Source: CAYNYI01 sp964401455 (lineage in GTDB: Bacteria; Fibrobacterota; OXYB2-FULL-49-7; CAYNYI01). Taken from it: a stretch of 27,846 nt of DNA. The stretch lies in contig CAYNYI010000033.1 of the NCBI GenBank assembly GCA_964401455.1, forward strand, positions 1-27,846, given 5' to 3'. A program made the translations under genes and the position numbers. A model generated the notes under the pieces. It had not been told where the DNA came from, searched no databases, and saw only the letters and a list, made by a program, of their open reading frames with translations. Below are positions 8,873 through 17,395 of the stretch, piece by piece; position 1 is the stretch's first letter; the number at the start of each line of letters is the position of its first letter.

Positions 8873-9009
8873 ACCGCACTGCCGGTTAAGCTCTAAAATT
8901 ATAGATAACAGATACCTCGAAAAAGTTCATAATATTTGTTGATTCTAAAGATTTTGTTTTTTTTCACCGATATAGAGGATATCAAACCATTTATTACGGG
9001 CTCAAATGC

Positions 9010-9174
9010 ATGGAAGCAAGAAAACCTAAATTTCTCAATCTGGAAGAAAAAGAGAAAAAAAAGCATCTCAACTCAATACGCCGAAAAATCAGCAAAGGTT
9101 TTTATTCTTCAGAGGCGGTAGCGGAGAAAATATCAGACTATCTCGGAGATATTTTCGATGAATGCTCAGTCTGA
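9010..9174 (+). CDS. Small FlgM-like hypothetical protein (54 aa)
   Basis: A 54-residue protein too short for routine ORF filters. The N-terminal half is lysine-rich (KPKFLNLEEKEKKKHL). The C-terminal half, IRRKISKGFYSSEAVAEKIS followed by DYLGDIFDE, follows the pattern I-x-x-x-I-x-x-G-x-Y-x-x-x-x-V-A-E-K-I typical of the sigma-28-binding end of FlgM and of many short FlgM-like proteins. A longer open frame over the same bases (8936-9121) encodes a less plausible sequence and was not preferred. The ATG at 9010 lacks a good ribosome binding site; AGAGGA at 8974-8979 would better serve an ATT start at 8989, which seems unlikely. The stop lies 6 nt from the convergent dxs stop. Anti-sigma function is inference; no flagellar gene is in the window. 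Confidence 0.55.
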   Translation: MEARKPKFLNLEEKEKKKHLNSIRRKISKGFYSSEAVAEKISDYLGDIFDECSV

Positions 9175-9180
9175 GACCTT

Positions 9181-11040
9181 TCAGGAAAGCATCCCCTTTA
9201 TGAGGCGCGCACAAGACTCCGGGTCAATTCCTATTTCTTTTTTAAGCAAATCATTATTACCGTGATTTATGAATTTATCAGGAATACCCAGCGAAACAAC
9301 GGGGGTTTCCCGGTTTTTCATTCCTTCGCACACCGCGCCGTAAATTCCGCCCACCATTGTGTTGGACTCTGCTACTGCCGCTATCTTATGCGATTTTATG
9401 AGTTCAAAAACCGAGCTGTCAATGGGTTTTACAAACCGCATATCCGCGATTGTAACGCCTATTTCGTCTTTTTCAAGAATTTTCATTATTTCAAGGCAAT
9501 CCTTAAGAGAATTTCCGGCTGAAACAAGGAGAACATCCTCTCCGTTTCCGAATGTCCGCATTTTTCCGATCTCAATTTCCTGATATTTCTGTAGAGCAGG
9601 TTCAGCGTCGGCTTCACCCCTTGGGTATCGTATGAAAACGGGACCTTTTTTATGAGAGTTTAAAGCGTAATCAATCATTTTCTCAAGTTCCGCGCCCGAA
9701 GAAGGAGCCATAATAACTGCTCCCGGAACAGTCCGAAGAAAAGAAAGGTCAAAAACACCGTGATGAGTGGGACCGTCATCTCCCACAAGACCGGCTCTGT
9801 CGAGGCAAAAAATAACAGGCAGATTTTGAAGTGCTATATCATGGATGATGTTATCGTATGCACGCTGCAGAAAAGTGGAATAAATTGCAACTACAGGTTT
9901 AATTCCTGAAGCCGCCAGCCCGCCAGCAAAAGTCACGGCATGTCCTTCCGCTATTCCCACATCGAAAAACCGCTCAGGAAATTTTTCAGAGAAAGCTTTG
10001 AGGCCGGTACCATCGGTCATTCCCGCAGTTATTGCTGCTATGTCGTTGTTTCTTTCGGCATGTTTACAAATGCTTTCGCCGAATATGGCTGAGTATGTTT
10101 TCTTTTTGGTTTTCTTTACTTCGCCTGTTTCCTGCCGGAAGGAGCCGATACCGTGAAATTTGGAAGCATTGCTTTCGGCATGATGGTATCCTTTGCCTTT
10201 TCTTGTAATTACATGTACGAGTTTAGGGCCGGGCAGGTCACGAACTTTTCCGAAAATATCTATTAATTGTGAGGTATCATGACCGTCTATCGGACCGAAA
10301 TACGAAAACCCGAGTTCTTCAAAAAGCCGGCCCGGCATGATAAGAGTTTTTACTGAATCATCAATTCTGCTTACAAGACTCCTTACCCCTTTACCAAAAC
10401 CGCTTAATCTTCCCATCAATGACCATACATCATCTTTGAGCTTATTAAAACGCGGATCTGCCAACGCGCGAGAAAGATACCTCGACATGGCACCGACATT
10501 AGGAGATATCGACATTTTATTGTCATTAAGGACAACCGTAATATCGCTTCTTAAATGTCCCGCATTATTCAAACCTTCATATGCAAGCCCGCCCGTCATA
10601 GATCCATCACCTATTACCGCGACTATATTTCTTTTGTCTTTTTTCACATCCCTGGCACAGGCCATTCCGAGGGCCGCGGAAATCGAGGTACTGGCATGGC
10701 CCACATCAAAAGCGTCATGAGGACTTTCAGACCTTCTGGGATAGCCGCTCAAACCGCCGTGCTGCCTTATAGTAGGAAACTTTGGATTACGCCCGGTTAG
10801 AATTTTATGAGGATATGCCTGATGCCCGACATCCCAGACTATTCGATCTTCCGGACTTTCATACACATAGTGCAGTGCTATTGTAAGCTCAACCACACCC
10901 AGACTCGGCGCGAGATGGCCGCCTGTTTCGCTGACAACGGAAAGTATTCGTTCACGGATCTCCTCAGCCAATGCGGAGAGATCCTTTCTTTCCAGTTTCT
11001 TAAGATCGGCAGGTGAATTAATATTTTCCAATAATGACAT
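9181..11040 (-). CDS. dxs: 1-deoxy-D-xylulose-5-phosphate synthase
   Basis: Thiamine-diphosphate enzyme condensing pyruvate and glyceraldehyde 3-phosphate to DXP, the first step of the MEP isoprenoid pathway; cytosolic. The product is 619 residues, the usual length. GGHLAPSLGVVEL (40-52), the ThDP motif GDGSMTGG (144-151) to LNDNKMSI (171-178), and the pyrimidine-domain DRAGLVGDDGPTHHG followed by FDLSFLRTVPG are all present. The conserved glutamate loop reads GIAEGHAVTF, where many family members have AEQH. I chose ATG 11040 (GGAG 5-6 nt upstream) over a TTG at 11058 that overlaps the ispA stop. It ends the operon xseA-xseB-ispA-dxs, a common bacterial order, and is the last gene before the convergent small gene. 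Confidence 0.97.
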   Translation of the reverse strand: MSLLENINSPADLKKLERKDLSALAEEIRERILSVVSETGGHLAPSLGVVELTIALHYVYESPEDRIVWDVGHQAYPHKILTGRNPKFPTIRQHGGLSGYPRRSESPHDAFDVGHASTSISAALGMACARDVKKDKRNIVAVIGDGSMTGGLAYEGLNNAGHLRSDITVVLNDNKMSISPNVGAMSRYLSRALADPRFNKLKDDVWSLMGRLSGFGKGVRSLVSRIDDSVKTLIMPGRLFEELGFSYFGPIDGHDTSQLIDIFGKVRDLPGPKLVHVITRKGKGYHHAESNASKFHGIGSFRQETGEVKKTKKKTYSAIFGESICKHAERNNDIAAITAGMTDGTGLKAFSEKFPERFFDVGIAEGHAVTFAGGLAASGIKPVVAIYSTFLQRAYDNIIHDIALQNLPVIFCLDRAGLVGDDGPTHHGVFDLSFLRTVPGAVIMAPSSGAELEKMIDYALNSHKKGPVFIRYPRGEADAEPALQKYQEIEIGKMRTFGNGEDVLLVSAGNSLKDCLEIMKILEKDEIGVTIADMRFVKPIDSSVFELIKSHKIAAVAESNTMVGGIYGAVCEGMKNRETPVVSLGIPDKFINHGNNDLLKKEIGIDPESCARLIKGMLS

Positions 11041-11054
11041 TTTATCTCCGGGCT

Positions 11055-11933
11055 TCAATTTACTCTGGTTATAATATATTCCGCAAGGGCGCGCAATGTA
11101 GCCGTATCACCGTTTATACCGGAAAGAGAATCAACGGCGTCCCTTATCAGCTTACGCGCTTTTTCTCTGGCCCCACCCAGACCGTAACGTCCGGGATAAG
11201 TTGATTTATGAAGGTTTTCGTCTCTTCCAACGGTTTTGCCCAATTGTTCTGTTGTACTTTCAATATCAAGAATATCATCTACAATCTGGAAAGAAAGACC
11301 TATCTTTTCTCCAAAGGAAGATATTTTTTCGAGTTCTTCATCTGAAGATCCCGCTATGAGGGCTCCGCATCTCAGAGAGGATCTTATCAGGGCCGAGGTT
11401 TTGTGATAATGGATGTAATCAAGTATATCCGGCCCTACCTGTTTCCCCTCCGAAAGTATATCCACTACCTGCCCTCCGATCATCCCGGAAGTTCCAAGCG
11501 CATCCGCTATTTCAGCGGCAACAGCCCCTCCCTTTATACAGGAAATAATCTGAAAAGCATGAATACAAAGGGCATCCCCGGCAAGAACAGCTACAGCCTC
11601 TCCGAACTTTTTATGACATGTGGGCATACCCCGTCTCAGGTCGTCGTCATCCATACAGGGCAGATCATCATGAATTAACGAAAAAGTATGAAGCATTTCT
11701 AATGCGCAGGCTGCTTTAAGCGCATCCCCGTATGCCGGACGGTTTTCCGAAAAGAGTTCATAAGCGGCAAGAACAAGCACCGGCCGAAGCCTTTTACCAC
11801 CGGCAAAAACCGAGTATCGCATTGCCTCATGTATCTCAGACGGATATTCATCGGCGGAAGGCAGAACCTTAGAAAGCTGTTTCTCAACCTCCTCCTTTTT
11901 GGCCGCCATATATTCCTTAAAACTTTTTTCCAT
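11055..11933 (-). CDS. ispA: Polyprenyl (farnesyl/geranylgeranyl) diphosphate synthase
   Basis: Trans-prenyltransferase that chains isopentenyl diphosphate onto allylic diphosphates to make C15 or C20 prenyl diphosphates for quinone and undecaprenyl synthesis. The 292-residue protein has GGKRLRP (45-51), the first aspartate-rich motif DDLPCMDDDD (89-98, the bacterial form with a two-residue insertion), the KTS motif (178-180), and the second motif IVDDILD (217-223). It sits directly upstream of dxs (14-nt gap), so the precursor-making enzyme and the chain elongator are co-expressed. A GGAA about 8 nt before the ATG is a weak binding site. Product chain length (FPP versus GGPP) cannot be decided from sequence alone, so the symbol is by analogy. 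Confidence 0.95.
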   Translation of the reverse strand: MEKSFKEYMAAKKEEVEKQLSKVLPSADEYPSEIHEAMRYSVFAGGKRLRPVLVLAAYELFSENRPAYGDALKAACALEMLHTFSLIHDDLPCMDDDDLRRGMPTCHKKFGEAVAVLAGDALCIHAFQIISCIKGGAVAAEIADALGTSGMIGGQVVDILSEGKQVGPDILDYIHYHKTSALIRSSLRCGALIAGSSDEELEKISSFGEKIGLSFQIVDDILDIESTTEQLGKTVGRDENLHKSTYPGRYGLGGAREKARKLIRDAVDSLSGINGDTATLRALAEYIITRVN

Positions 11934-12001
11934 TTTTTGGATTCCGGTATCAGTGTGAAAAGTTTATTAGAAGATAATAATAAATCAATCCCGGAAACAA
12001 A

Positions 12002-12229
12002 TCATAAACCCTGGGCGCTTTGTTCAAAAATATCACCGTTCTTTTTTATGAGTTCATTAATTTTTTGCTCGGAGTCTCCGAGAACCTTTCCGCATATTCC
12101 GGCCAGCTTAACACCTTCCTCAAATTTTTCAATTGATTTTTCCAGAGTCAATTCGCCGGACTCCATTTCCTGAACAATTTGTTCCAGTTTTTTCATGGAT
12201 TCTTCGAAGTCAGTTTTTTCCGGGGCCAT
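12002..12229 (-). CDS. xseB: Exodeoxyribonuclease VII small subunit
   Basis: Small subunit of exonuclease VII, the single-strand-specific DNase; several XseB copies bind one XseA. The 75-residue protein matches the family from end to end: FEESMKKLEQIVQEMESGEL, then TLEKSIEKFEEGVKLA, two helices forming a hairpin. I chose the ATG at 12229, preceded by AAGG, because family alignments begin there; a longer frame from 12268 adds an atypical 13-residue leader. The start overlaps the xseA stop by 20 nt, suggesting coupled translation at the expected subunit excess. Confidence 0.95.
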   Translation of the reverse strand: MAPEKTDFEESMKKLEQIVQEMESGELTLEKSIEKFEEGVKLAGICGKVLGDSEQKINELIKKNGDIFEQSAQGL

Positions 12230-13427
12230 AAAAACACCTTTCAACTTTAAGTTCGGCCGATCCCTCATGAAACCTTGCCAGCAGTATATCCTTAGGAGAA
12301 ATATCAGCGGCCGTTTTCACCGCTGCTCCATCGCTTTTTTTAACAAGAACAGAATAGCCGCGTGAAAGGATCTTGAGTGGCGAAAGCAGATCCAGCCGGG
12401 CAAATGCCGCACGTATGCGGCTTTCATGAGCCGAGAATAGATTTTTTGTAGATATTTCAAGCATTTTACGCAATCCGTCAATTCTCTGGTAATTCTGTTC
12501 AATTAGATTCACGGGAATACGAAAAGCATATGAGGCGCAAAGTGAATTGTAGCGGTCCCTCTCGCGAATAATACGCCCCTTTTCTTCATTAAATAATCTT
12601 CTTATAAGAGAACTTACGAAGGTTCTGCGCTCGGAGTTATCACGCACCGCTATTTCCGCCGCGGCTGAAGGGGTAGGAGCGCGGACATCCGCCGCAAAAT
12701 CCGAAAGAGAAACATCTGTTTCATGCCCTACCGCGGAAATAACAGGAATTCCGGATTCCGCAACCGCCCTGACCACAGGCTCCGTATTGAATGCCCAAAG
12801 GTCTTCAGGACTTCCTCCGCCTCTGCCTACGATCAGCAAATCCGCATCACCGTAAATATTAAAATCTTCTATAGCTTCCTTTATCGAGTCGGGGGCCTTC
12901 TCGCCCTGCACAATGGCATTTCTGATAACCAGCGTGGTCTGCGGGCTTCTTCTTTTAATTACATTTATTATATCCTGCAGCGCAGCTCCTGTACGAGAAG
13001 TGACGACTCCGATTTTAAGTGGAAAATCCGGCAACGGCCGTTTTTTAGAAACATCAAAAATCCCTTCGTCCGTAAGCTTCTTTTTTAATTTTTCATATTC
13101 AGCAGCCAGAAGCCCTTCACCTTCCTCAACAATATTCCTCGCATTAAGCTGATACTGCCCCATCCTGTCATAAACGCTCACTTTTCCGTAAACAGTAACT
13201 TTCTTTCCCTTCTCCGGAATAGACGAGACAAGCGAAACATAAGACCTCCAAAGTGTGCAGTTAAGCTGGGAACTCTGATCAGATATAGAAAAATACACGT
13301 GCCCGCTTGAATGTTTTTTGATATAGGAAATTTCGCCGGAAACATAAACGGCTCCCCAGTTTTTTTCCAGTGTTCTTCTTATTTCAGATGTAATTTCAGA
13401 AACAGTAAAGATTTTGTGGACTGTCAT
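12210..13427 (-). CDS. xseA: Exodeoxyribonuclease VII large subunit
   Basis: Catalytic subunit of exonuclease VII, acting in mismatch repair and single-strand degradation. The 405-residue protein has an N-terminal OB fold (ISYIKKHSSGHVYFSISD, about residues 34-51). The catalytic core shows KIGVVTSRTGAALQDI, GRGGGSPEDLWAFN, SAVGHETD and ADVRAPTPSAAAE, followed by a helical C-terminal region that binds XseB. The start overlaps the stop of the upstream acyl-CoA synthetase as ATGA. It is slightly shorter than the E. coli enzyme but no key motif is missing. Confidence 0.97.
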   Translation of the reverse strand: MTVHKIFTVSEITSEIRRTLEKNWGAVYVSGEISYIKKHSSGHVYFSISDQSSQLNCTLWRSYVSLVSSIPEKGKKVTVYGKVSVYDRMGQYQLNARNIVEEGEGLLAAEYEKLKKKLTDEGIFDVSKKRPLPDFPLKIGVVTSRTGAALQDIINVIKRRSPQTTLVIRNAIVQGEKAPDSIKEAIEDFNIYGDADLLIVGRGGGSPEDLWAFNTEPVVRAVAESGIPVISAVGHETDVSLSDFAADVRAPTPSAAAEIAVRDNSERRTFVSSLIRRLFNEEKGRIIRERDRYNSLCASYAFRIPVNLIEQNYQRIDGLRKMLEISTKNLFSAHESRIRAAFARLDLLSPLKILSRGYSVLVKKSDGAAVKTAADISPKDILLARFHEGSAELKVERCFYGPGKN

Positions 13428-15160
13428 ACCGACTGCTCATCAATGCTTACAAGATAACGTTTTATAGTTTTCTTTGAAGTTTTGGGAAACTCCTCTTTTC
13501 TTATATTAAAACGGGTTATTCTTTTATAATCCGCCATTTTCTCATTGAGCTCCTTAATTACTTTTTTTATTTCCCGGTAAATATTCTCCTCTGTAATTTC
13601 AATATTTTTTTTGTCAAATTCGGCATCAATAAATTCCATATCAGGCACAATCGTCGCGTGGACATAATGTTTTTTCATGTCCTTTGAACCTCCGGGCCAA
13701 ACCATAGCCTCCATGATACAGTCTTTCTTTACAAGTTCATCCTCAATTTCTTCGGGAAAGACGTTCTTCCCGTTTGGAGTTACAATTACAAGCTTTTTTC
13801 TGCCGCAGAGCAACAAAAACCCGTCTTCATCAAGGGAACCGAGATCACCGGTACGAAACCATCCGTCCGGAGTAAAAACCGATTTAGTTGCGCTTTCGTT
13901 TTTATAATATCCCGACATAATATTAGGGCCTTTCGCCAGCACTTCTCCAATACCTTCCTTATCGGGATTGTCTATTCTGATACTGACACCCGGTACCGGC
14001 AATCCGGCGGCATCATGCTTATAGAAATTTTCACGGTTAACCGCAAGAAGAGGGGATGTTTCCGAAAGTCCGTACCCCTGGAGCACTTTAAAACCGAATT
14101 TCCCCATGCCGTAAGCCGTATCGGGGTCCATAGCCGCTCCACCAACGACAAAAAGCCGTATTCTGCCGCCGAATTTGTCATGGATTTCCCGGAATACCTT
14201 TCTCTTTAGAGGCATCGCGTACTCACCGAAAAGAGAGAGCAAAGAACAAACCGCGCCGGCTTTTTTTTCAGCGCCTTTCGCCTTGATTCCGGCCTTGATT
14301 TTCTTATAGAGTTTGTTAATAAGCAGAGGTACAGCCAGAAGCACCGTCGGCTTAATTTCTTTTAGATTGTCTGGGATTTTCCTGAGACTTTCAGCAAAAG
14401 CTATTTTTGAACCCGCGTAAAGTGGAAGGAGAAAACCGCAGGTATTTTCATAAACATGATGGATCGGAAGAACAGATAAAAAAACATCCTCAGGATAAAT
14501 CATAATACTCCGGGCAGCCGCGGTGAAATTAGAACACACATTTTTGTGAGTAAGGCAAACCGCTTTTGACGCACCTATCGTTCCGGAAGTAAAAAGCATT
14601 GAGAGGGGATCATCGGGCTTCACCTCGGCCTGATCATATCCTATTTCCGGACAGTTTTTTGCGTTCTGACGGCCGTTTTCAATGAAATCATCCATCGGGA
14701 TAACTCCTTCCCGGCTCTGGTCTTCATTATTGTTCAGAGAGATATCAACAACAAAATCGGGAATGTTCAGTTCTTCTATGAGATGAAAATAATTCGAGGA
14801 AATAAATATCCCCTGGCATTCCGAGACTTTAAGAATTCTTCGAACTTCCTGCGCTGTAAGTTCTTTGTCAATCGGAACCACCGTAACTGCACCGCATGCT
14901 GCCGCGAGATAAGCCACAGCCCAATTGGTATTGTTCTCACCGAGAACAGCAACTCTGTCGCCCGGACATACGCCCATAGCATACAAGGCTGCCCCGGCGT
15001 TGTTAACCCTTTCTAAAAGTGACTCATATGTAACGCTAACCCATTTCCCTGAAACTTTCGACATTAAGGCGTTGCGTTTGGAATACCGGGAAACCGTAGC
15101 ATACAGCATTTCCTTTATTGTAAAAACCGGTATGCGGTCAAACTCAATTAATTTTCTCAT
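13424..15160 (-). CDS. Long-chain acyl-CoA synthetase (AMP-forming)
   Basis: A 578-residue adenylate-forming enzyme that activates fatty acids to acyl-CoA through an acyl-AMP. The signature A-box is LFTSGTIGASKAV (about 189-201), a variant of the usual TSGTTGxPKG. Further motifs are GYGLSETSPL, GWFRTGDLGSLDEDGF with GRKK, and a C-terminal KTSKKTIKRY containing the presumed catalytic lysine. The frame extends upstream to 15235, but ATG 15160 with AAGGA 5 nt before it gives a normal start and only a 17-nt overlap with the nucleotidyltransferase gene. It resembles the FAA1/FadD15 group rather than E. coli FadD. Its place between envelope and DNA-repair genes suggests co-transcription rather than a shared pathway. 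Substrate is inferred from family only. Confidence 0.93.
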   Translation of the reverse strand: MRKLIEFDRIPVFTIKEMLYATVSRYSKRNALMSKVSGKWVSVTYESLLERVNNAGAALYAMGVCPGDRVAVLGENNTNWAVAYLAAACGAVTVVPIDKELTAQEVRRILKVSECQGIFISSNYFHLIEELNIPDFVVDISLNNNEDQSREGVIPMDDFIENGRQNAKNCPEIGYDQAEVKPDDPLSMLFTSGTIGASKAVCLTHKNVCSNFTAAARSIMIYPEDVFLSVLPIHHVYENTCGFLLPLYAGSKIAFAESLRKIPDNLKEIKPTVLLAVPLLINKLYKKIKAGIKAKGAEKKAGAVCSLLSLFGEYAMPLKRKVFREIHDKFGGRIRLFVVGGAAMDPDTAYGMGKFGFKVLQGYGLSETSPLLAVNRENFYKHDAAGLPVPGVSIRIDNPDKEGIGEVLAKGPNIMSGYYKNESATKSVFTPDGWFRTGDLGSLDEDGFLLLCGRKKLVIVTPNGKNVFPEEIEDELVKKDCIMEAMVWPGGSKDMKKHYVHATIVPDMEFIDAEFDKKNIEITEENIYREIKKVIKELNEKMADYKRITRFNIRKEEFPKTSKKTIKRYLVSIDEQSV

Positions 15161-15839
15161 CCTCATCCTTGGGAAATAGTTTTTCGTATTCCTCAAGAGA
15201 CTTTGGGGTTCCCATATCAAACCATTTTCCCTCATGAATAAAAGCTCCGATTGGAAGTCCGTCGTTAATGGCTTTTTGATAAAAGGACTCGACTATAGAG
15301 GAATAGCGGGGCTCAAGATAATCAAAAACAGTATCATTCAAGACATGAATACCTTTAAAAAAATAATCTCCGGATTCTCCTATTTTAACAACCTTACCGT
15401 CTTTTACTTCAACAGGAGTCATTTGGTCTCCTTTATTTAGCCGCCCCAGAACCATTGTTGCCGAATCCCTGTTTTTAACATGAAAATCAAGGACCTCGTT
15501 AAGGTCTATATCGCAGATTATGTCAGAATTCATAAGAAAAAATGAACCGCCGCGGAGAAGACCGGCTGCGTTAGCTACACCACCGCCTGTCCCGAGTATT
15601 TCCGGTTCTTCAACTATTGATATTTCAAACGTTTTTTTTAAACCGCTGAAGTATTCCTTTATCTGGTATCCGATATGATGAGTATTTACTATTACAGAGC
15701 GGACTCCTGCATTTTCACAAAGAGAAAGAGAATAATCTATCAGATGCTTCCCCCCTGCTTTAACAAGCGGTTTGGGTATATTAGTTGTGATTTCTTTGAG
15801 CCTTTTACCGTAACCCGCAGCGAGTATCATTGCTTTCAT
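15144..15839 (-). CDS. Sugar-1-phosphate nucleotidyltransferase (MurU-like)
   Basis: A 231-residue nucleotidyltransferase of the RfbA/GlmU-N type. The nucleotide-binding loop LAAGYGKRL (6-14) is followed by IPKPL (21-25), ILGTGGGV (81-88) and metal-binding D106 in MNSDI. The C-terminal GKWFDMGTPKSLEEYEKLF is characteristic of MurU-like and mannose-1-phosphate guanylyltransferase-like enzymes. A likely job is forming UDP-MurNAc from recycled MurNAc-1-phosphate, or another NDP-sugar. No kinase such as AmgK, the usual MurU partner, lies next to it. It is 17 nt downstream of the ApgM-like gene in the same operon. Family call firm; sugar specificity open. Confidence 0.88.
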   Translation of the reverse strand: MKAMILAAGYGKRLKEITTNIPKPLVKAGGKHLIDYSLSLCENAGVRSVIVNTHHIGYQIKEYFSGLKKTFEISIVEEPEILGTGGGVANAAGLLRGGSFFLMNSDIICDIDLNEVLDFHVKNRDSATMVLGRLNKGDQMTPVEVKDGKVVKIGESGDYFFKGIHVLNDTVFDYLEPRYSSIVESFYQKAINDGLPIGAFIHEGKWFDMGTPKSLEEYEKLFPKDEDEKIN

Positions 15840-15856
15840 TTAATTCCACCGTATTT

Positions 15857-17038
15857 TTAGAATTTAAGAAAATATTCAAGAGCCGAGGGCCCGTCTTCAA
15901 AATGGAGGCCCGATTCTCCGCAGTTTTTTTCTGTATATTTTTTATTGCTGCCGCCGCCACCGCGCGTACTGTAAATAAGAAAAGGCACAGGCTCTGCGCT
16001 ATGGGTTTTAATTTCAACGGGTGTATAGTGGTCGGGCAGAATCATAATACGATAATCTTTACCTTCCATCAATTTCAGAAACGTACCAAGCATTCTTTTG
16101 TCAAATGATTCTACCGCCTCTGTCTTTTTTTTATAATCCCCGAGATGACCTGTTTCGTCGGGGGCCTCAACATGTATGTATATGAAATCATTGTCTTCAA
16201 GAAAACGAACAGCGTATTCGGCCTTTGCTTCGAACGCTGTGTCCAAAAAACCGGTGGCACCCGGAACATCTATAACTTCCAAACCAGCCCCGGAAGCAAT
16301 TCCCTTTAAAAGATCGACAGCGGAAATTACCCCTCCATCTAAACCGTAATATTCCCTGAATTTTGGCATGGAAGGACGTGTTCCCTGACCCCAGGGCCAT
16401 ATATGTGAAGCGGGGTTTCTTCCCGAAGAGACTCTTTTCTCATTAAAAGGATGGTTTTCCAGAAAAGTATGCGCTTTTCCCATAAATTCGAGTATATCCA
16501 TATTCGCTTCGCCTTTAGGAGTATATTCTGCTATACTTCTACCTGAAATATCATGCGGCGGAGTGCATTTGAGTGAGTTTTTACCGGAAGAATCTACAAG
16601 AAGATGGCGGTATCCGGTTCCCGGGTAAACGGAGAAACGGTCATCATTCATCTCATTCGCCAAATCCCTCACCAAGGGACCGGAATCTTCGGTCGAGATG
16701 TGTCCCGCGGAATAATCTTTCATTAGGTTTTCTTCGATCGTAACCAGATTCATTCTGTAGGCAATATCATTTTCTCCAAGTTCAACACCGAGACTGAGGG
16801 CCTCCAGCGGCCCTCTTCCTGTATAGAATTTTTTTGGATTATAACCCATTATAGAAAGATTAGCGACATCACTTCCAGGCTCCATACCCTCAGGAACAGT
16901 TCGGACTGTGCCGAGAATTCCTTCTCTGGAAAGCCTGTCCATATTAGGGGTATCAGCAGCTTCAAGAATTGTCTTACCGCCCAGTTGCGGAATTTTCCAG
17001 TCCGCCATTCCGTCACCTACGGCGATTATGTTTTTCAT
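15857..17038 (-). CDS. Cofactor-independent phosphoglycerate mutase-like enzyme (ApgM / proposed homoserine kinase type)
   Basis: A 393-residue alkaline-phosphatase-superfamily enzyme. The N-terminus NIIAVGDGMADW provides a metal-binding aspartate (D9). GSDVANLSIMGY contains the likely nucleophile S56, and HVEAPDETGHLGD and LPDHYTPVEIKTH supply the remaining metal ligands. It fits the archaeal-type ApgM family, which interconverts 2- and 3-phosphoglycerate. The GSDVANLS and LTPPHDISG-like (here CTPPHDISG) segments match the bacterial subgroup proposed to act as a homoserine kinase instead. No threonine-biosynthesis gene is in the window to decide. GGGGGA lies just upstream of the ATG. It is the third gene of the gatB operon. 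Confidence 0.88.
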   Translation of the reverse strand: MKNIIAVGDGMADWKIPQLGGKTILEAADTPNMDRLSREGILGTVRTVPEGMEPGSDVANLSIMGYNPKKFYTGRGPLEALSLGVELGENDIAYRMNLVTIEENLMKDYSAGHISTEDSGPLVRDLANEMNDDRFSVYPGTGYRHLLVDSSGKNSLKCTPPHDISGRSIAEYTPKGEANMDILEFMGKAHTFLENHPFNEKRVSSGRNPASHIWPWGQGTRPSMPKFREYYGLDGGVISAVDLLKGIASGAGLEVIDVPGATGFLDTAFEAKAEYAVRFLEDNDFIYIHVEAPDETGHLGDYKKKTEAVESFDKRMLGTFLKLMEGKDYRIMILPDHYTPVEIKTHSAEPVPFLIYSTRGGGGSNKKYTEKNCGESGLHFEDGPSALEYFLKF

Positions 17039-17122
17039 TATTCCCCCGGTAAATTCAATTTAGGTTAATAAAGATAAGTTAATGTCCCCTGTAAAACAAA
17101 TTATACCGCCTTTTACGGCGCA

Positions 17123-17377
17123 TCATTCGGGGTTCCAGTTCCTTGTGGTAACCTGTATCAGGATTACAAAAACCATTACTGAAACCGCCGTCTTCAGCTG
17201 CTCACCGTAGTCAAGCTCCCGTCGTATAACTCTAGACCCGGATTGCTCGCCGGATGAATCCGCAGCGGCTATATACGCGGAAGAATCGGTAAAGGTCTGA
17301 CCCGGAGGCGGAGCGCCGATAGAGCTAAAGACAATAACAAAGAATAAAAGTAATGCTGAATATACGGAAATCTTCAT
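17123..17377 (-). CDS. Small exported or membrane protein, unknown function
   Basis: An 84-residue protein I do not recognise. It has an N-terminal hydrophobic segment like a signal peptide (residues 6-20, ending IGAPPP). A polar middle rich in serine and aspartate follows, then a second hydrophobic stretch (TAVSVMVFVILIQV, about 63-76) close to the C-terminus. It could be a two-pass membrane protein, or a cleaved protein with a C-terminal anchor and a largely periplasmic loop. It begins 18 nt after the gatB stop and is followed by 84 bp before the ApgM-like gene, so it should be co-transcribed. Its frame is consistent with the operon, and overlapping frames look poorer. Confidence 0.65.
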   Translation of the reverse strand: MKISVYSALLLFFVIVFSSIGAPPPGQTFTDSSAYIAAADSSGEQSGSRVIRRELDYGEQLKTAVSVMVFVILIQVTTRNWNPE

Positions 17378-17395
17378 ATATACTCTTTTCCCGGG

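Noticed and set aside
8936..9121. A 61-residue plus-strand frame overlapping the small gene at 9010
   Set aside because: Its translation is low-complexity and unrelated to known patterns, whereas the frame starting at 9010 gives a coherent FlgM-like tail.
17095..17122. CGCC/GGCG pairing before the ApgM-like gene as an attenuator or terminator
   Set aside because: Only four pairs, no following T-run, and it lies within a co-directional operon.
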